A stretch of DNA of 64,000 nt from Costus lasius (GCA_027563935.2 CM050450.1:8601957-8665956), one strand, 5' to 3'; counted from the first letter of the stretch, positions 36,886-50,200 are shown. The notes: a model not told the origin generated them from the letters alone. Translations and numbers: made by a program.

Positions 36886-37295
36886 GCACACAATTTATAA
36901 GCGGAGGGGCGCTTAAGTTGAGTTAAGCGGAGGGGCTTAAGTTTTGCCCCTTCAATATTTTTTTTAAATTTATTTTAAGAAATAATGCATTTCTTCTAAG
37001 CTTTCTAATGGTATCAAATTTAAGGTATTTTACTTCACGTATACGTATAATATACCCTAATCAATATCACATATAAAACAAAAAACTATTTATTATTATA
37101 AAATTCTTTAATCTTGTATAAGGTATTATATACATATACGTGAAGTAAAATACCCTAAATTTGATACCATTAAAAAGCTTAGAAGGAATACATTATTTCT
37201 TTAAAAAAATTAAAAAAAAAATATTGGAGGGGCAAAACTTAAACCCCTCCGCTTAACTCAACTTAAGCAGCCCCTCCGCTTATAAATTTGTGTTC
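36886..37295. mobile_element. Mutator-like MITE with long inverted arms and perfect 9-bp target duplication
   Basis: The ends (G[C/A]ACACAA...TTATAAGCGGAGGGGC) are inverted repeats that continue as near-complete arms of about 170 bp, so the 410-bp element folds into a long hairpin. CCTATGTAA lies directly outside both ends (36877-36885 and 37296-37304). A 9-bp duplication is the signature of Mutator/MULE transposition. There is no coding capacity. It sits about 200 bp upstream of the inferred MYB transcription start. Confidence 0.88.
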
Positions 37296-37385
37296 CCTAT
37301 GTAAAATCACCTATATAAATGTATCAAACTTAAGGATTTCGTATAAAGGGCACTATACTTATATTAGACGATACGATGCCCCTAT

Positions 37386-38747
37386 TGTTAGGCCCTGGAT
37401 TCTCCGGTTCGGCCCAGGGCCCAGTGGACCTGATCCAAGCCTGGCCCAAGCCCAAAGCCACGTAAGGGAAAAAAGAATTGAAGCCCGATTTCCTATTCAA
37501 CCCAACCAGTCAACCGCACGACGAGTATGACATTCACTCCAGCTGCATCTTTGTCACCCCAGCAGAATTCTCGGACGCAAACCAAGCTCGGCACAGCAGA
37601 GGAGCGTGGCGACAGACGCGGACGCGAAGCTAGCAAAGAGGCGGCAACTCTCCAACAAGGGGGCGCATAAGTGAGTGTGTCCCCGGAAGAAGCGGATGCG
37701 GTGGAGGCAACACCCGAGTCGTGCGAACGAGTGGCTGCGAACGGAAGCTTTGGAGGGGCAACCGATTCCAGCGGCAGAGGCAAGCGACGCCTCTTCCCTA
37801 TAAATCGAGAGCTTGCGATCGAGACGGGGATCTTCTGCTTCATCGGAGAGAGATCGGGAGAGTACGAGATCGGCGATCAGAGCGCCTGCGAACGAGAGTT
37901 CCAGTGAGTTGAGAGAGCCAGTGAGATTGTAATCGGCGGCGAGAGTCGCCATCGACGTGAGAAGATGAGAGGTGAGGGGTTTTTGTAGTTCGAATTTACG
38001 GATAAATCAAACGAAGCTTTTCCCCTATTTCCGACGAAAGTTCTTCCCTATCTCCGGCGACTGCGTCCCGAGTCCTTCTTCATCATCGTCTACGGGTTCT
38101 GATGGTAGGAGGCTGCCGGACGACGGTTGAAGGCTAAGGGCGGAAGACGGCGTTCTTCCCCCTATCGGCTTCCTCTTCTCCAGTGAGCCGTGAGCGAACG
38201 CAGACAGCATTCGCGTGGAGATGACGAGCGAACGCCTTGAGGCGTTCGAATCGAGGCGACTGTGCCGATTTTGATCGGGTCAAAATCGGAGGCGACGCGA
38301 GGCGATTTCGCGAGGGCTGACGTCAGCGGTGGAATTCGAATTGGCGAGCGAAAGTCAAAATCGGCGGCGGCAAACGAAATTGCAAAGTGACATCAGCGTG
38401 ACGTCGTTACGGGTTCGAAGCAGCGGTAGAAATTCGATCTTGTGGCTGACGTCAGCGTGACGTCAGTGCAGAGATTAAAATCGGCAAATCTGATTTTGAC
38501 TTCGGTCAACAGAGAAGGTATTTAATTGAATTAGGGTTCCAATTTGGGATTTCTGAATTAGGGTTAGGGTTTTTCTGAGTGACTCTGTAATTTGGGGATA
38601 AAAAGTTGAGCGGGGAAGTTAGGGTTTCGGATTTGGGGAGTGAATTGGTCCAGAAACCCTAGCGAGTTCACGCTCTGGTGTTCCGCCGAACGACCCTAAG
38701 ACAACAGTTAAACACCAGTTCAGGGTTGATCCGATCGGGGCGTGACA
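37386..38747. mobile_element. Second solo LTR (1362 bp) with perfect 5-bp target duplication
   Basis: The unit begins TGTTAGGCCC and ends GGGGCGTGACA (TG...CA). CCTAT stands immediately before it (37381-37385) and after it (38748-38752). There is no gag, pol, primer-binding site or second LTR. A TATA box (CTATAAATC) at about 37798 is a candidate LTR promoter for a + strand transcript. The interior is GC-rich, with repeated GACGTCAGCG words at 38310-38470. The element family is not identified. Confidence 0.88.
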
Positions 38748-39774
38748 CCTATTATACGATGGCTCGCTCGAGTGATATTCTTATTTAATACTTTTATTAT
38801 GAGAAGAAGTCAAATTTTTTATCCATTAACATTTTATTATATTATTTTGCCCATGTCAAGAAATTTTTTTTATTATATTAATAGGAGTAATTATATACTT
38901 TTTTTAAATCACAAAGCATTTTGCTAATTGCTAGCTTCTACATATGTTTATATTATCATACCTAACCGAGTTACTCATGTAATCAGTATTTAAATTACAC
39001 AAAACATCAATACTAACTTAAGGAGGGGCACTAATTGAATTATTAACTTCTTAGTAAAAAGTGTCCGATAATTTAACCGATAACAAGATATTGAGGTCTT
39101 CGGTTTGGTTACTTACTAAAAAAATCATAATACATGGAAGGCTGTTTTTCTATTTTTCAAAGCAGTGAAAATTATCTTGGGAGTTTAAAGGTAACATATT
39201 ATTTAAGTTACTTAGATGATGAGGTAAGCAAAGGCTTAATGATTCTAGTTTAAATAATATTTTTGGTTACTCAAGCCAAAGAGCCAAAACAAAATTATTG
39301 CGCATGAATCAAACAGCAAGTTGCGTTTGAGTCTGAGATGCACATTCAAATCCATCAAATTATATAAAAACTTTTCAAGGAGATAGTGCCTCAATATATA
39401 ATAAAAGTCAATAGCCTTAAAACTTTTCCTCTTTTCGTTGTCAGAGAACGTCAATAGGAAACAGACATTTTTTTTAAAAGAAAATGCAGACTGATGTATT
39501 GCTCTATAATTATACAAGCAGAGTGGTCCATCCAATAACTCTGCAGATGAAGAGGATTCCACTGAAGAAGCCTTTCAAAGACTTAAAAGTACAGAACATA
39601 TTCTACTGTAACAGTGCCCACATTTGTTATGTCACTGTATCCTTGTGTCAGTAGATTCTTTGCCACTACAAATTTGGGAGCTAATTTGACAGCGCACCAA
39701 CAATAGTTCTGCATCTCCATCTGTTGAGATGAAATTCTAGACAAAAGCAATATTAGTCAGATGTAGACACGCAT

Positions 39775-39850
39775 GTGGTGCCGAGAATTCAATCCAAGAT
39801 CTTGCTATTAACAACTACCAGGGGTCTTACCAGTTAAACTAACTAAACAT
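39775..39850 (-). mobile_element. tRNA-derived SINE-like relic
   Basis: On the - strand a box A-like TAGTTTAACTGGTAAGA is followed about 35 bp later by a box B-like GGATTGAATTCTC. This resembles the pol III promoter of tRNA-derived SINEs. The stretch does not fold into a convincing tRNA, so it is not called a tRNA gene. Confidence 0.4.
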
Positions 39851-41639
39851 ACATTATTTAGGCAACACTCTTACCTAAAACTTTTGCTCCAGAGAGGGAC
39901 TCCTAGAAGTGACACTGAAATAAAATTGGATTTAACCTTAAGAATCGTGGTGAAGATGATGGTTTTATGCTTTCTGAAGAGCTTCCAACACTATTATTTA
40001 GTTTAAAGAGGCCACTACCATAGCAAGTCATAGTGTTAGAGAGCAATCCAATTACACATGATTGATACTGTTCTGTCAGCTCTTTCAAACTCTTGGAAGC
40101 AATAGTTTTGCTCTGAATTATGTACAACTATGGTATGATTAAAGTTTTATAGTCACTTAGAAGTCTAATTGACATGAGATTTGAAAGCAAAGGGATGAAT
40201 TGAGAATGTCTTTAAAATACAGACAATGAATTAAGATTTTATAGGAGTGCAGGGGCAAACTGTAACGCATAAAGGGGGCAGAGTGGAAATTTGTGAAACA
40301 CATGGAGCATGCAACAAAGTGAAGTTGACCCTATTGGTGATGAAGGTAGGAAGATTCCATGAGGATGTCAGAGCAAGAAAGAAGTGGTACAGAATGTAGA
40401 TAATCTTTGGCATTAGATGTTGGTTTAGAACTTTCTGAAGAGATCCCAACAACAAAATTTTGCCTAATTCAAGGGAAGCACTAACGGTAATGTACACACG
40501 TGTTTGCTGCTGCTTTATGAGCTCTTTGTATTCTGGAAGCAATGATTGCCCTCTATGAATTATGGGAATCTTGGGGTTGAATATGCTAGGAATATGTCCT
40601 TTTGAAGGCTTTTGCAGTATCTAAAACTTGCACTTGCAAATACTCAAATCTAAAATAGAGGAGAGGATGATTGCTGGCCGGCTGTGTGCTTCCACTATAG
40701 TGGAAGACAACTTTGAGTAAAGCTGGGTGTTGGGCTGCAGTGACCTCCACAGAAGAGAATTGGACCCATATTGTTTTCCACTCTTAAGGGCAGCTAAGGC
40801 AAATGCATACTGTTGTTTGCATTAAGGTGCATCTCAAATGGTCCATGAGAGTGACAATGACTAATGGAAACAAAAAGTAAACTAAGAACCTACTGTTTCT
40901 TTCACTACAACCATTGATAAGTCTTCCTATGATCCACCGTGAGTCCTTCAGGTTCAATAAATAAATAGTGTAAACAGTAATTTGTTTTTATGCCCGAGTG
41001 ATTTGAGGGGAGACTAGGAATCAGTCAACAACTAGCCCTGGATTAGTTTGCTGAAGAAAAACAAGACATGTTGGGCAACAAGCATTAATCCCCATACCAG
41101 AATCATCAAGGGATGAAGCAGATCAAAGCCGACTCAAAAGGCAGTCCATGGGTTCATGCGCTGGGTGCAGTCCACATACTTGTTACTTGCCACTGTTGCT
41201 TTGTCTTTCAGTCGATACTACGAAGTAGGAGCAATACCAGACTCCAGAACCGCATCTTCATATTCACTCGATCCTCCAGTCACTCACCGTGTATATCTCT
41301 TGGCTGATCTCCATTATCCCTGAAAGAGAAGTAAATTTTCGCTGTCAAGTCTTTTGTTAACATTAGGTAAATAAACCTTGATAGGTTAACTAGATCTACT
41401 ACATCAGGATTTCTTGGATTGCAAAACATGTTTTTCTTCTCAGGACAAAAAAATAGTTAAACTGGACTGCTTTGAGAATCAGAGCTCAAAAATCTTAACC
41501 AACTTATCTGGTCACATTGATCTAATTCTGGGAGAAATCTAATATCCCTAAGGACGTTTACAATTTCTGAGGGGGCATTTCCTCCTTTTTCCTTTAATTT
41601 TAGTTGGCTACTAATAAGCTATCTATTTCTATCGTTATA

Positions 41640-42060
41640 TTGGCAGTACTAGTAAAATCTTTCTTGGCATTGTCATTACTTTGCAAAAACATAACCAATG
41701 GAATGCTGCAGCCGTGACTAGACAGGAGCCTTAATTGTCTTAGATGATGTAGCCAATTCCTCCATCTTATTTTTTCCTTCTTTAAGGTTCCATCTAGGTT
41801 GATTTTGATATAGCCCTTAGGCAGACTTTTCCAACATGATTCTTTGTGTGCAACTTTAATATCGTCATTCCTCTTAGGAGAGCTTCATAGAACTAAATCC
41901 CAAATGTTTTCCAAAACCTGCATTCAAATAAAAAGTGCCGCAAAGAATCAGATTCAGAATCACATAGAAGACATGCTTTTGGTAGAACAATGCTCATTTT
42001 GGCTAAATCCATGAGTAGTTGGAAGCTGTCAGATGCATAAAATGTTGTTGTAGCTGTGTA
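41640..42060 (-). pseudogene. LINE ORF2 C-terminal fragment (zf-RVT plus RNase H-like)
   Basis: Read from high to low, a zf-RVT-like segment (LPKACLLCDSESDSLRHFLF then EC) is followed after a stop by an RNase H-like start (WKSLPKGYIKINLDGTL) and, in another frame, GGIGYII. This is the C-terminal order of plant LINE ORF2. Stops and a frameshift show it is dead, and no upstream reverse transcriptase was found next to it, so it looks like a 5'-truncated or fragmented insertion. Confidence 0.7.
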
Positions 42061-44264
42061 TTTTCCTTCAACTTACAATTGAGTGCTACGATGTCAATCT
42101 TTTCTGAAAAAAAATGTGTATTTATATTTTAAGACCATATCCCAAACATGTAAAATAACTTAAGTAGTCTATAGAGATCTCATTTTTAACTTAAGATGCT
42201 TCTTCATTTTTCCTTTCCAGCATATAGGAGAACACCAACATGCACTCTAATCAATACAGTTAAATCAACTCCTACTGATGCATTACTCATCTTTCTTGGA
42301 GAGATACCTTTATGCTGTCAGAAATCTTTCATTTATCACATAAGAATAGCTGGGGGCATAGAAACATAAGTATAGTAGCCATTCAAAAAATAAAGATTTT
42401 AGTAGAGACCCGCCAGAATGATATGCTTAGTTGGACAAATTTAACACCCCATACATCTACGCAAAATGTGAGAACGTATGATAGCAAGTGATGGCTAGGC
42501 ATGTACCTCAGCTAATGACTTTGCTTGTTGGCACATTCTGCATTCTGTTTTTGATAATTTTCAAGCTTGACATCTTGAAGTTCTGCAGAATTTTGCTTGA
42601 TATAGCTCAAATGTTTTATCAGTTCATATCCAAGAAAACATACCACTATTTGATGACCAATGTCATATATCCACAAAGGAAGTTCAAGTTCTGCGGTACA
42701 TTATGCAGAGAATTGATAACGAAATGTTGCATGCAGCATAAACCACAGAAATTTCTCTTTCCTGTGGTCTGATATTACAAGCTAAAGTTGCTTTCGCATC
42801 AAGTGATCATTCTGGCAATAACTTCATGTTGCCAAAATTGTTTCGATGCTCTGTACAGTCTGGTTACGACAATCTCAAATATGCAAGGCACAAGAAGATG
42901 AATGTCTTGACTTGCAAAATGCAGATCACGTACTGAAGCCAAGTCTAGACAGGGCACAAGAGATCTGCTTTCCATTTTATACTGCTAATATTAATACCAG
43001 ATGGGCTTCAGATGTTACATAAGAATAGGTGAACAATTGTTCGAATGGGACATAAATCATACGCTTGTTGAGTGTGGCCTCTAAGCACTATCACCATTTT
43101 CTATCCATTAGTTGGATGGGTGAGCATTGAAATGATACAGCTACAGGAATGCAAGTTTGAAACATTTAAAGAACATGTATTAGCTCTCGGAATTTTCTCT
43201 TCGTTTGCATGCAATACCAAAATCATGAACGGAAAAGGAAACTAATAGCGAGCGAAATCCTCACCTCAAGAGGGGACTCACGGAGACCATGCTCAGACTA
43301 TGCCACAGCTCGGATCACCTGCCGACAACATTTTCAGATTCCATGAGTTCATTCACGAATGCATTTAACTATATACTTAGCCGTTCATGAGCTCCGAACA
43401 AACGAGCAAGGCTTCTCGCACTTACCCGGCGGTATGATGATTAAGTGGTGCAAACTGGTAGCATCCCTCCTGTCTGACACCTAAAATACTCGTAGCAAGT
43501 TCCAGTGAGACAAAACATCAGACTTGAAGCGTACCTAAATCAGCCGCGACGTGCTGCCTTCCTTTGGCACATTTCGTCGAACACCCCGAGCGCGATCCTC
43601 GAACCGCCTTTTTCGATCGACCCTCAGGTAGCGGCGCGATGTTGCAACACAGGATCATTTGCAGAAGCTCCGCCGCCTTTTTTGATCGCGCCTTTTCTTC
43701 GCATAACGTTCATTGAAGAACCCAAACATAAACCCTAGGTGTATAAGGGAACATTTTCTCATCTTCTTTGACTCTTAAATAAATTTCTCGAGTTATTTTT
43801 TTTAGTCTGATGTAAATTTTTTTGCAATCTTATTTATAAATGATTCTTGAAAAATAAAAAAAATATTGATCTAATTTTGATTGATTATATTAGGAAATTT
43901 GTAATGTATTCCAGTATTCTAAATTTCTAATGCACATTTGTATAATTTCTTATCAATTATTCAATAGTTGCTGATTAATTTTAGCCATTAATAAAAAAAA
44001 TTGAATAACTAAGCATCTTAATTAATTTAATTAAGATTTAAATATTTAGAAAATAGTATTTAATAGATTAAAAAATTTGGAACCTTGGTTTGAATATGCA
44101 AATATTAAAATAAAAATTGACCATGGCTGTTCGAAGATGCAAGACGAGGACGACGGTGTGACGAGAGATACTGAAATTTGACAAGAGTCCTCTGCTTACT
44201 TCTAAGTCACACCTGTCTCTCTCTCTCTCTCGTCCACTGCTTCACGATCCACTACAAAGCATCG

Positions 44265-47200
44265 ATGATTCTTAGGCAAGCCATCGGCCTCCCCCTCTCT
44301 TACAACTACAAATGGAACACGGGAGATGCGGCCCGATTCCCCTCGCTTGGAACTTCCTCCCACTCCGTCAATGGCGGCATACGCCTCAGATCGCGGCGAT
44401 CGTTGAGGTCCCATGACAACCCCCCGAGCCCAAGATCTTCGCAGCTACTACTGAGGTCGGCCCCTGCTACTGCTAGGGTTTATTGCAGGAACGGTGCATC
44501 CGGTGAGATCTTGGAAGGGGACGGCTCTCGGAGCCCGCGCCTGTCGGAATTTCTCACCTCCGAGAGGGTCAAGGTGGTCTCCATGCTGGGATTGGCGCTT
44601 GCCCTTTGCAATGCGGATCGGGTGGTCATGTCCGTGGCGATCGTCCCGCTCTCGAAAGCCCACGGTTGGACCAAGTCCTTCGCCGGGATTGTTCAGGTGC
44701 TTCAGTATGGAGTTTTTTGAGATTCTTTGTTGGTGAATACGAATCTTGCTCGCATGTTGTTTGATAAAATTACTTTTTCATCATTCGGCCCCTATGCGAC
44801 GGAAAGAAAAAACTATGTTCTTGATGTCTGTCTTCCGAGAGCCGATTTAGGTTCTTCCGTCAGGAAGAATCTGAGTCAGGAGAGCCTTTCTGACCAAACT
44901 GCATGAGAGGAGCCGGGAGGCTACCCTGGTAAGCAGAGGACTCTCGATATCATGCGTAATACTTTCACGTGAGCAAATAGTAGTAACTGAAGACTATATA
45001 TGGAGCAATGTCCTTACCAATCCAATGTTGTAAAGGGATTGATGATACTACTCTGCAAGGGTCTGGCAATAAACCAAGAGCCTTTTAAGTGCTAGAAACA
45101 TTTACGACACTAGTTGCAAGCTAACTAAGGAGAAGAAGCACCCAATTGAGCAGCATCCAAAGAACTTTCTGAAAAGTTGAACTGTGGTCTTGGGAAACAA
45201 AGGTTTCACACGACATACTTATCGGAAGATAGAAAACTTTGGAAGCCGAGGTCTCAAGACGTCTGAGGACTTGAGAAGTCATGTCTCTAGAAGAATCAAG
45301 GCAAGCCTACACGTACTTTAAGACTCATGACACTTACCCTCTGTTTACTAGAGTGGATGGAAAGATAGAAGGAAAGGGTTTAGAGAGGGAAGGGAAAAAA
45401 GGGAGGAGAGGATTGTTGAATCATGGGCAAGGCACGTGTCCAACAGTAAAGGGCGAGCGAGCGGCGAGATGAGAGGCGGGCGAGCTACGAACAAGGCGGT
45501 AAAGGGCAAGCGGATGAGGTGGCAGCAGGCGGGAGAGGCGGCAGTCGAGGCAACTGAGTGAGGCAAGCGGCGGTGAGATGAGCAGGAGAGGCAAGGCAAG
45601 GAGCAGCGGGCGAGGCAAGGTGAGAGGAGGCGGCAACAGGCGAGCAAAAATCTTGGAGGAGCGGTGGCGAGCCGGAGAGGCAGAAGCGACGACGAGCGGG
45701 AGAGGAGAGTTGGCGAGGCAGTAGCAGCAGTGAGGCGACGAGCGGTGGCAGCGAGCGAGGCGAGCAACGGATGACACGGCAGCGGGAGCGGCAAGGGAAC
45801 TACTGTAGTAATCTGCCCGATTTGGGCGGATTGCAAATCAAAGGAAAAGGTGCACATTTTCCTTCCTTAGTCCGATCTGTCTGCTCTAGTAAACGAGGGA
45901 AAAGGTGTGTTTCCATCCTTTCCCTTCTAGTAAACAAGGCATTAGTAACTAAGTCAAAGATGTACCTAACATCTGAGGCTCAAGTTATTGTAAGACAAAG
46001 TCTATAAAATCCATAGGAACATGCACAAAGACATGTTCTCTATAACATTGTCTATAAAGAATGTGGCCAAAGCAGTTATGTTAGGTTTGTGGGCAATGAC
46101 ACCATGGGACAAACATGGCAATAAAAATGGCATGAGGATAGAGTCTAGCACCCCTCAACCTTGGATTCATATCCTAACTATAGAATAAGTTTCCTCAAGC
46201 CCCACAAGGCAAAGGTATGCATGTTTACACAAGCTTGTATAAGTTCACATGCATTTACACAATCCTCCTATTAGCATACCTTATATCTAATTTGGCTTGA
46301 GCAAACGTGGGAGGAAGCCCCTACCCATATTTAGGGCTCTTCCTCATCCTAGTAGGGTAGTTGCAAATGAGGTGCAAACTATTAAAGTGAGCTTGATAAA
46401 ACTAGAGGTGTTCACCAAACCGTGAAGCTATTTTCCTAATTAAACTAAACTTATTGGTTTGGGAAAAACTAGAACCCAGTCCCAAATCGATATAACCAGA
46501 TAATTGGTTTATCGGTTAATCAATATTTTGATACTATCAATCGTCAATTTTTGGTTAACCGATTGGCAACTGATGACAGACAGCCGGTGGTGGTCAACAG
46601 TTAGCGATAGGTCATTGGTGGTGGTGGCAGGTGACTGGTAGGAGCGAGGGGTGACCTATGATCAGTAGCGAGTGACCAATGGGCTGGAGAGGGTGACTTG
46701 GCAGGTGGTAGGGCGGCATGTGACCTGCGGTGAACGGTGGGGCAATAGGTAGCTGGTAGCGAGTGGCCACCCCCTCTAAAATAAATTTTATGAACTTTTA
46801 ATATATAATCAGTTTTAAAACGTAGATTCAGCCAACTCTCAAATTATAACCGAACATAAAAACAATCAATATGTGAAAAACTTGACCATTGAAAGAACTA
46901 TTTGGTTTGGTTAACACAAAATTAGTTTAGTTAGGTTTAACTACAATTTAATTTGATTGGTTTTTTTGCACACCCCTATTAAAAACACACCAAGCTAATT
47001 TTTTTCATCCATCTATGGACTTCCCTAATTGATTTACATTATGAATATTTATAATCAATTAAGTGATAATACTCATTTAAGCATCCTATTAATCATTGCC
47101 ATTAAACCATTGTACTATGTGTTGAATGAGTATATATGACATGAACATCTTTTTTCACTCTTTAATATGAGGTTATGGTAGCTCCTGATAGCTTCTCATA

Positions 47201-50200
47201 AAAGTGATCGGATAGATTTTGTTTCGATTGATGAGTTAGGGTAAAGGGCGTCTCTAGCAGGTTGGAGATAAAATATTCAATTAGGATGTTCAATTCATAG
47301 TATTGCTTTTCTTAAGTTCTCCTTTGAATTGGACCAAGCTACTTGTTAGGTTTGGCATGTGGGAATGCTCTAGGGTGCAGGTGGTGGTGCAAAGTCCCCT
47401 CATTGGCCCACATAGCAGCCTCTAGCATAGGGATAAGGTGCAGGTGGTGGTGCAAAGTCCCCTCATTGATTTGATCAACTATCGTCATTCACTCATTGAT
47501 TGGAGGTTGGTGCATGTACATATTATGCCGAGAGGGTGTCACTAACGAATTCTAAAATAGTAAAACTTAAATGATAACCTAATTTTGAAGTAGTTCGGAT
47601 CATGCTCATGCCCTCACACCTAATTTTGACCTTTATAAATAACTAGAAGAGTGGATCGTTAGTACACTTTCTTGCACTCCAGTTTTGGTTTCTTGCTTTT
47701 GTCTGATTTGCTCCACTGTTTGCGGTCTTTCTTTCTCAATATTCAAGCAATAATAACATAGATCATTTGATTTAGGCTTAGAGTCATTAGTCTCTAGTTG
47801 AGCCCCTATAAGTAGTTCCTCTTCATGCTATTCCAAATACCTCATCTCCCCAAGACAACCTTGTGGGAGCATAATGGTGTTTCGAGTTGATGAAAAAATT
47901 TTATGGTGTTTCAAGTTGGGTTATATATCCTAGAGATGTTAAACTAGATGATCTATCCCAACAGCCAATTGTATCATGCTTATTAGGGGTTCATCCCTCT
48001 ATATATGGACAACATACATGCTCCTTTAGTAACTTCTTCTATGGTTGGTCCTTCAATTCAATTGGTCTACTGAGGTTTACACGAGATACAATTGCCCTAA
48101 ATACTTGGGCCATAATGGTGTTCTTTTGTTAGGCTCTACTTTCTCATGACATCCTTGTGCAACAAATGTTAATAGGGAACATCTATTTTGTGTTGTTAGG
48201 AAATGGCTTCCACCTAGCAACATAGCGTCAAGATATCTAACATTTTGTCTCCATGGAAAGGTTATGATGCATACATACACACATATATGATTAGTTTACT
48301 TCCATATTAAGTGATTTTATTTTCTATACATGTTCAGTTCCCCCTTTCTTTCCTTACTAAGGTTAATTATTTTGATTTCATGGATGCCTTTTCTAAATAT
48401 ATGCAATTTGGGGCTAGTTAGAGCAAAATATTTTTACTATTTATATAGAAGGGATATGTGAGGAGCATGTTATAATTGTCCCACGAGGGACTAGTATAAT
48501 AGAAGATTCTCTAACACAACCCCTTAAGTGGGAGCATAGATGTTTATTATGCCTAGTATGTTGTGAAGGATATAAAATCTTTTATCGACAAAAGGCTTAT
48601 TAAATATATCAACAAAATTATTCTCAGAAAAAGTGCCCTTATTAATCCTTTTGGAACAAAAGATTATTAGTAACACAACAACTACTCCATATTGTCAATG
48701 CCTTCATAGGAAACCACAATATTTGATAAGGGTTTAGAGTCAAAACAACCCATATGTACTATGAGTAATAGTTTTATATTCATTTCCATCACTTGATCGA
48801 GCTATCATATTTTGTTTCTTACTTATGTTAGTTACTAGATTTCTGCCTATGTAGGTGTTATATCTAGAGGTAGATCACTTCTCATCATAGTTGCTTGCAT
48901 AATCTGCATCAACATAGAAACCCTTTCCTCATTCCTCTTGTGTTCGGATGATTGTATAACTTGGCTCACAACTCTAATTATAAAAGAGATGTCAGATTTG
49001 GTGATAGTTAGGTAAATAAGTTTTTTTTTACCTTACCAATGGTATTTAATAGGAGCACTTTCACTAGAGCCATCCTCATTGCAAAGCTCATCTAGAAGGA
49101 TAGATGCTCTTGCCGATTTATAACCAAGAATACTAGTTTACTCAAGGAGATCCAAAATACTTATTTTAAGAAAGAAGTAATCCTATCTATGTAAGCACTT
49201 TTAATTCCAACAAAATACTTACTTTTATAAGATCTTGTATAACAAACTTTTTATAAATAATTTTTAACACTATAAATATCTTTACTAGCACTCACAGGAA
49301 GGAGAATATTATCCATATAAAACTCAATAATACAAGAAGAATTTTTTCTAATAAAAATAGGATGATTTGTTTTCTTGCATTTTGTGATCAATTTTAACAA
49401 CCACATGAACTTGTCAAACTATTTTCATAGATAGCTACTTGGATTTTACATATTTGATTCTCCCTTGAGCAACAGACCTAGAGGTTGCTTCATATAGACC
49501 TTCTCAATAAGGTCACTATACAAAAAAAAGGTATTTTTCATTTCATCTAAAACCCTAGTCAAGTTCTTTTAGTAGCTAAAAAACCCTTGGATAAAAATTT
49601 AACTTTACAACTAAAAGTAGTCTTAGAACAATCCACCCATAAGTCAGCAAAACCCTTTCCTATAATTTGTGTCTTGTATTAATGTTTTTAAGACCGATGG
49701 TACTACCTGATGGTACATATCAATTTTTTAGTATTAACAGTACATGGTATATGATTAGTATTGATTTTTTGGTACCTTGTATATGTGTGTATATATACAC
49801 ACAAACATATGAGTTTAGGACACCACCGATTGGTACCTTATGTCAAGATGCATGGGTACATATCTTTTGTTAGTATGTACTAATATTTACTTGTTTGACC
49901 CAAGACCCGTTGAAACCAATATTTAAAAGTGTTGCCTTGTATCACTAGATAGTGTCATTAGGGTTGTACTTGACTAGGATTTGACTTTTAGTCTGCCCAA
50001 TACGGGTGGTATATACTAGTCGGACCATGGACCGGTACTAGTAGGGGTGCACATGGAGTGGTTAGATTGGTTTGGGAAAAATAAGAATCGGTCATAAATC
50101 GGTTAATTTAAGATAAATAAATATAAATATTTTTGGTTAATCGTCAGTTTTCAGCAGTTAACCGTCGGTTTTCATTGGTTAACCAGTTCGGTCAATTATA

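Larger units (their letters stand above)
38753..44264. other. Intergenic region between the second solo LTR and the PHT4;3-like gene
   Basis: Mostly AT-rich DNA. Recognisable parts are a tRNA-derived SINE-like stretch (39775-39850), two diverged copies of a short segment (39900-40140 and 40400-40565), a LINE 3' fragment (41640-42060) and splice-like signals on the - strand between 41110 and 43740. A pyrimidine (CT)n run at 44214-44231 lies in the PHT4;3 5' leader. Confidence 0.5.

Noticed and set aside
39775..39850. Functional tRNA gene
   Set aside because: Box A- and B-like words exist, but the cloverleaf stems do not pair convincingly. A SINE relic fits better.
44178..44264. Longer N-terminus of the PHT4;3-like protein
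   Set aside because: The frame extends only through a TTG codon and a CT-rich leader. The first ATG is at 44265 and gives a normal transit peptide.
45348..45857. Leu/Ser-rich 169-codon frame on the - strand
   Set aside because: It lies wholly inside a MITE with TTA duplications and reflects purine-biased repeats, not a protein.
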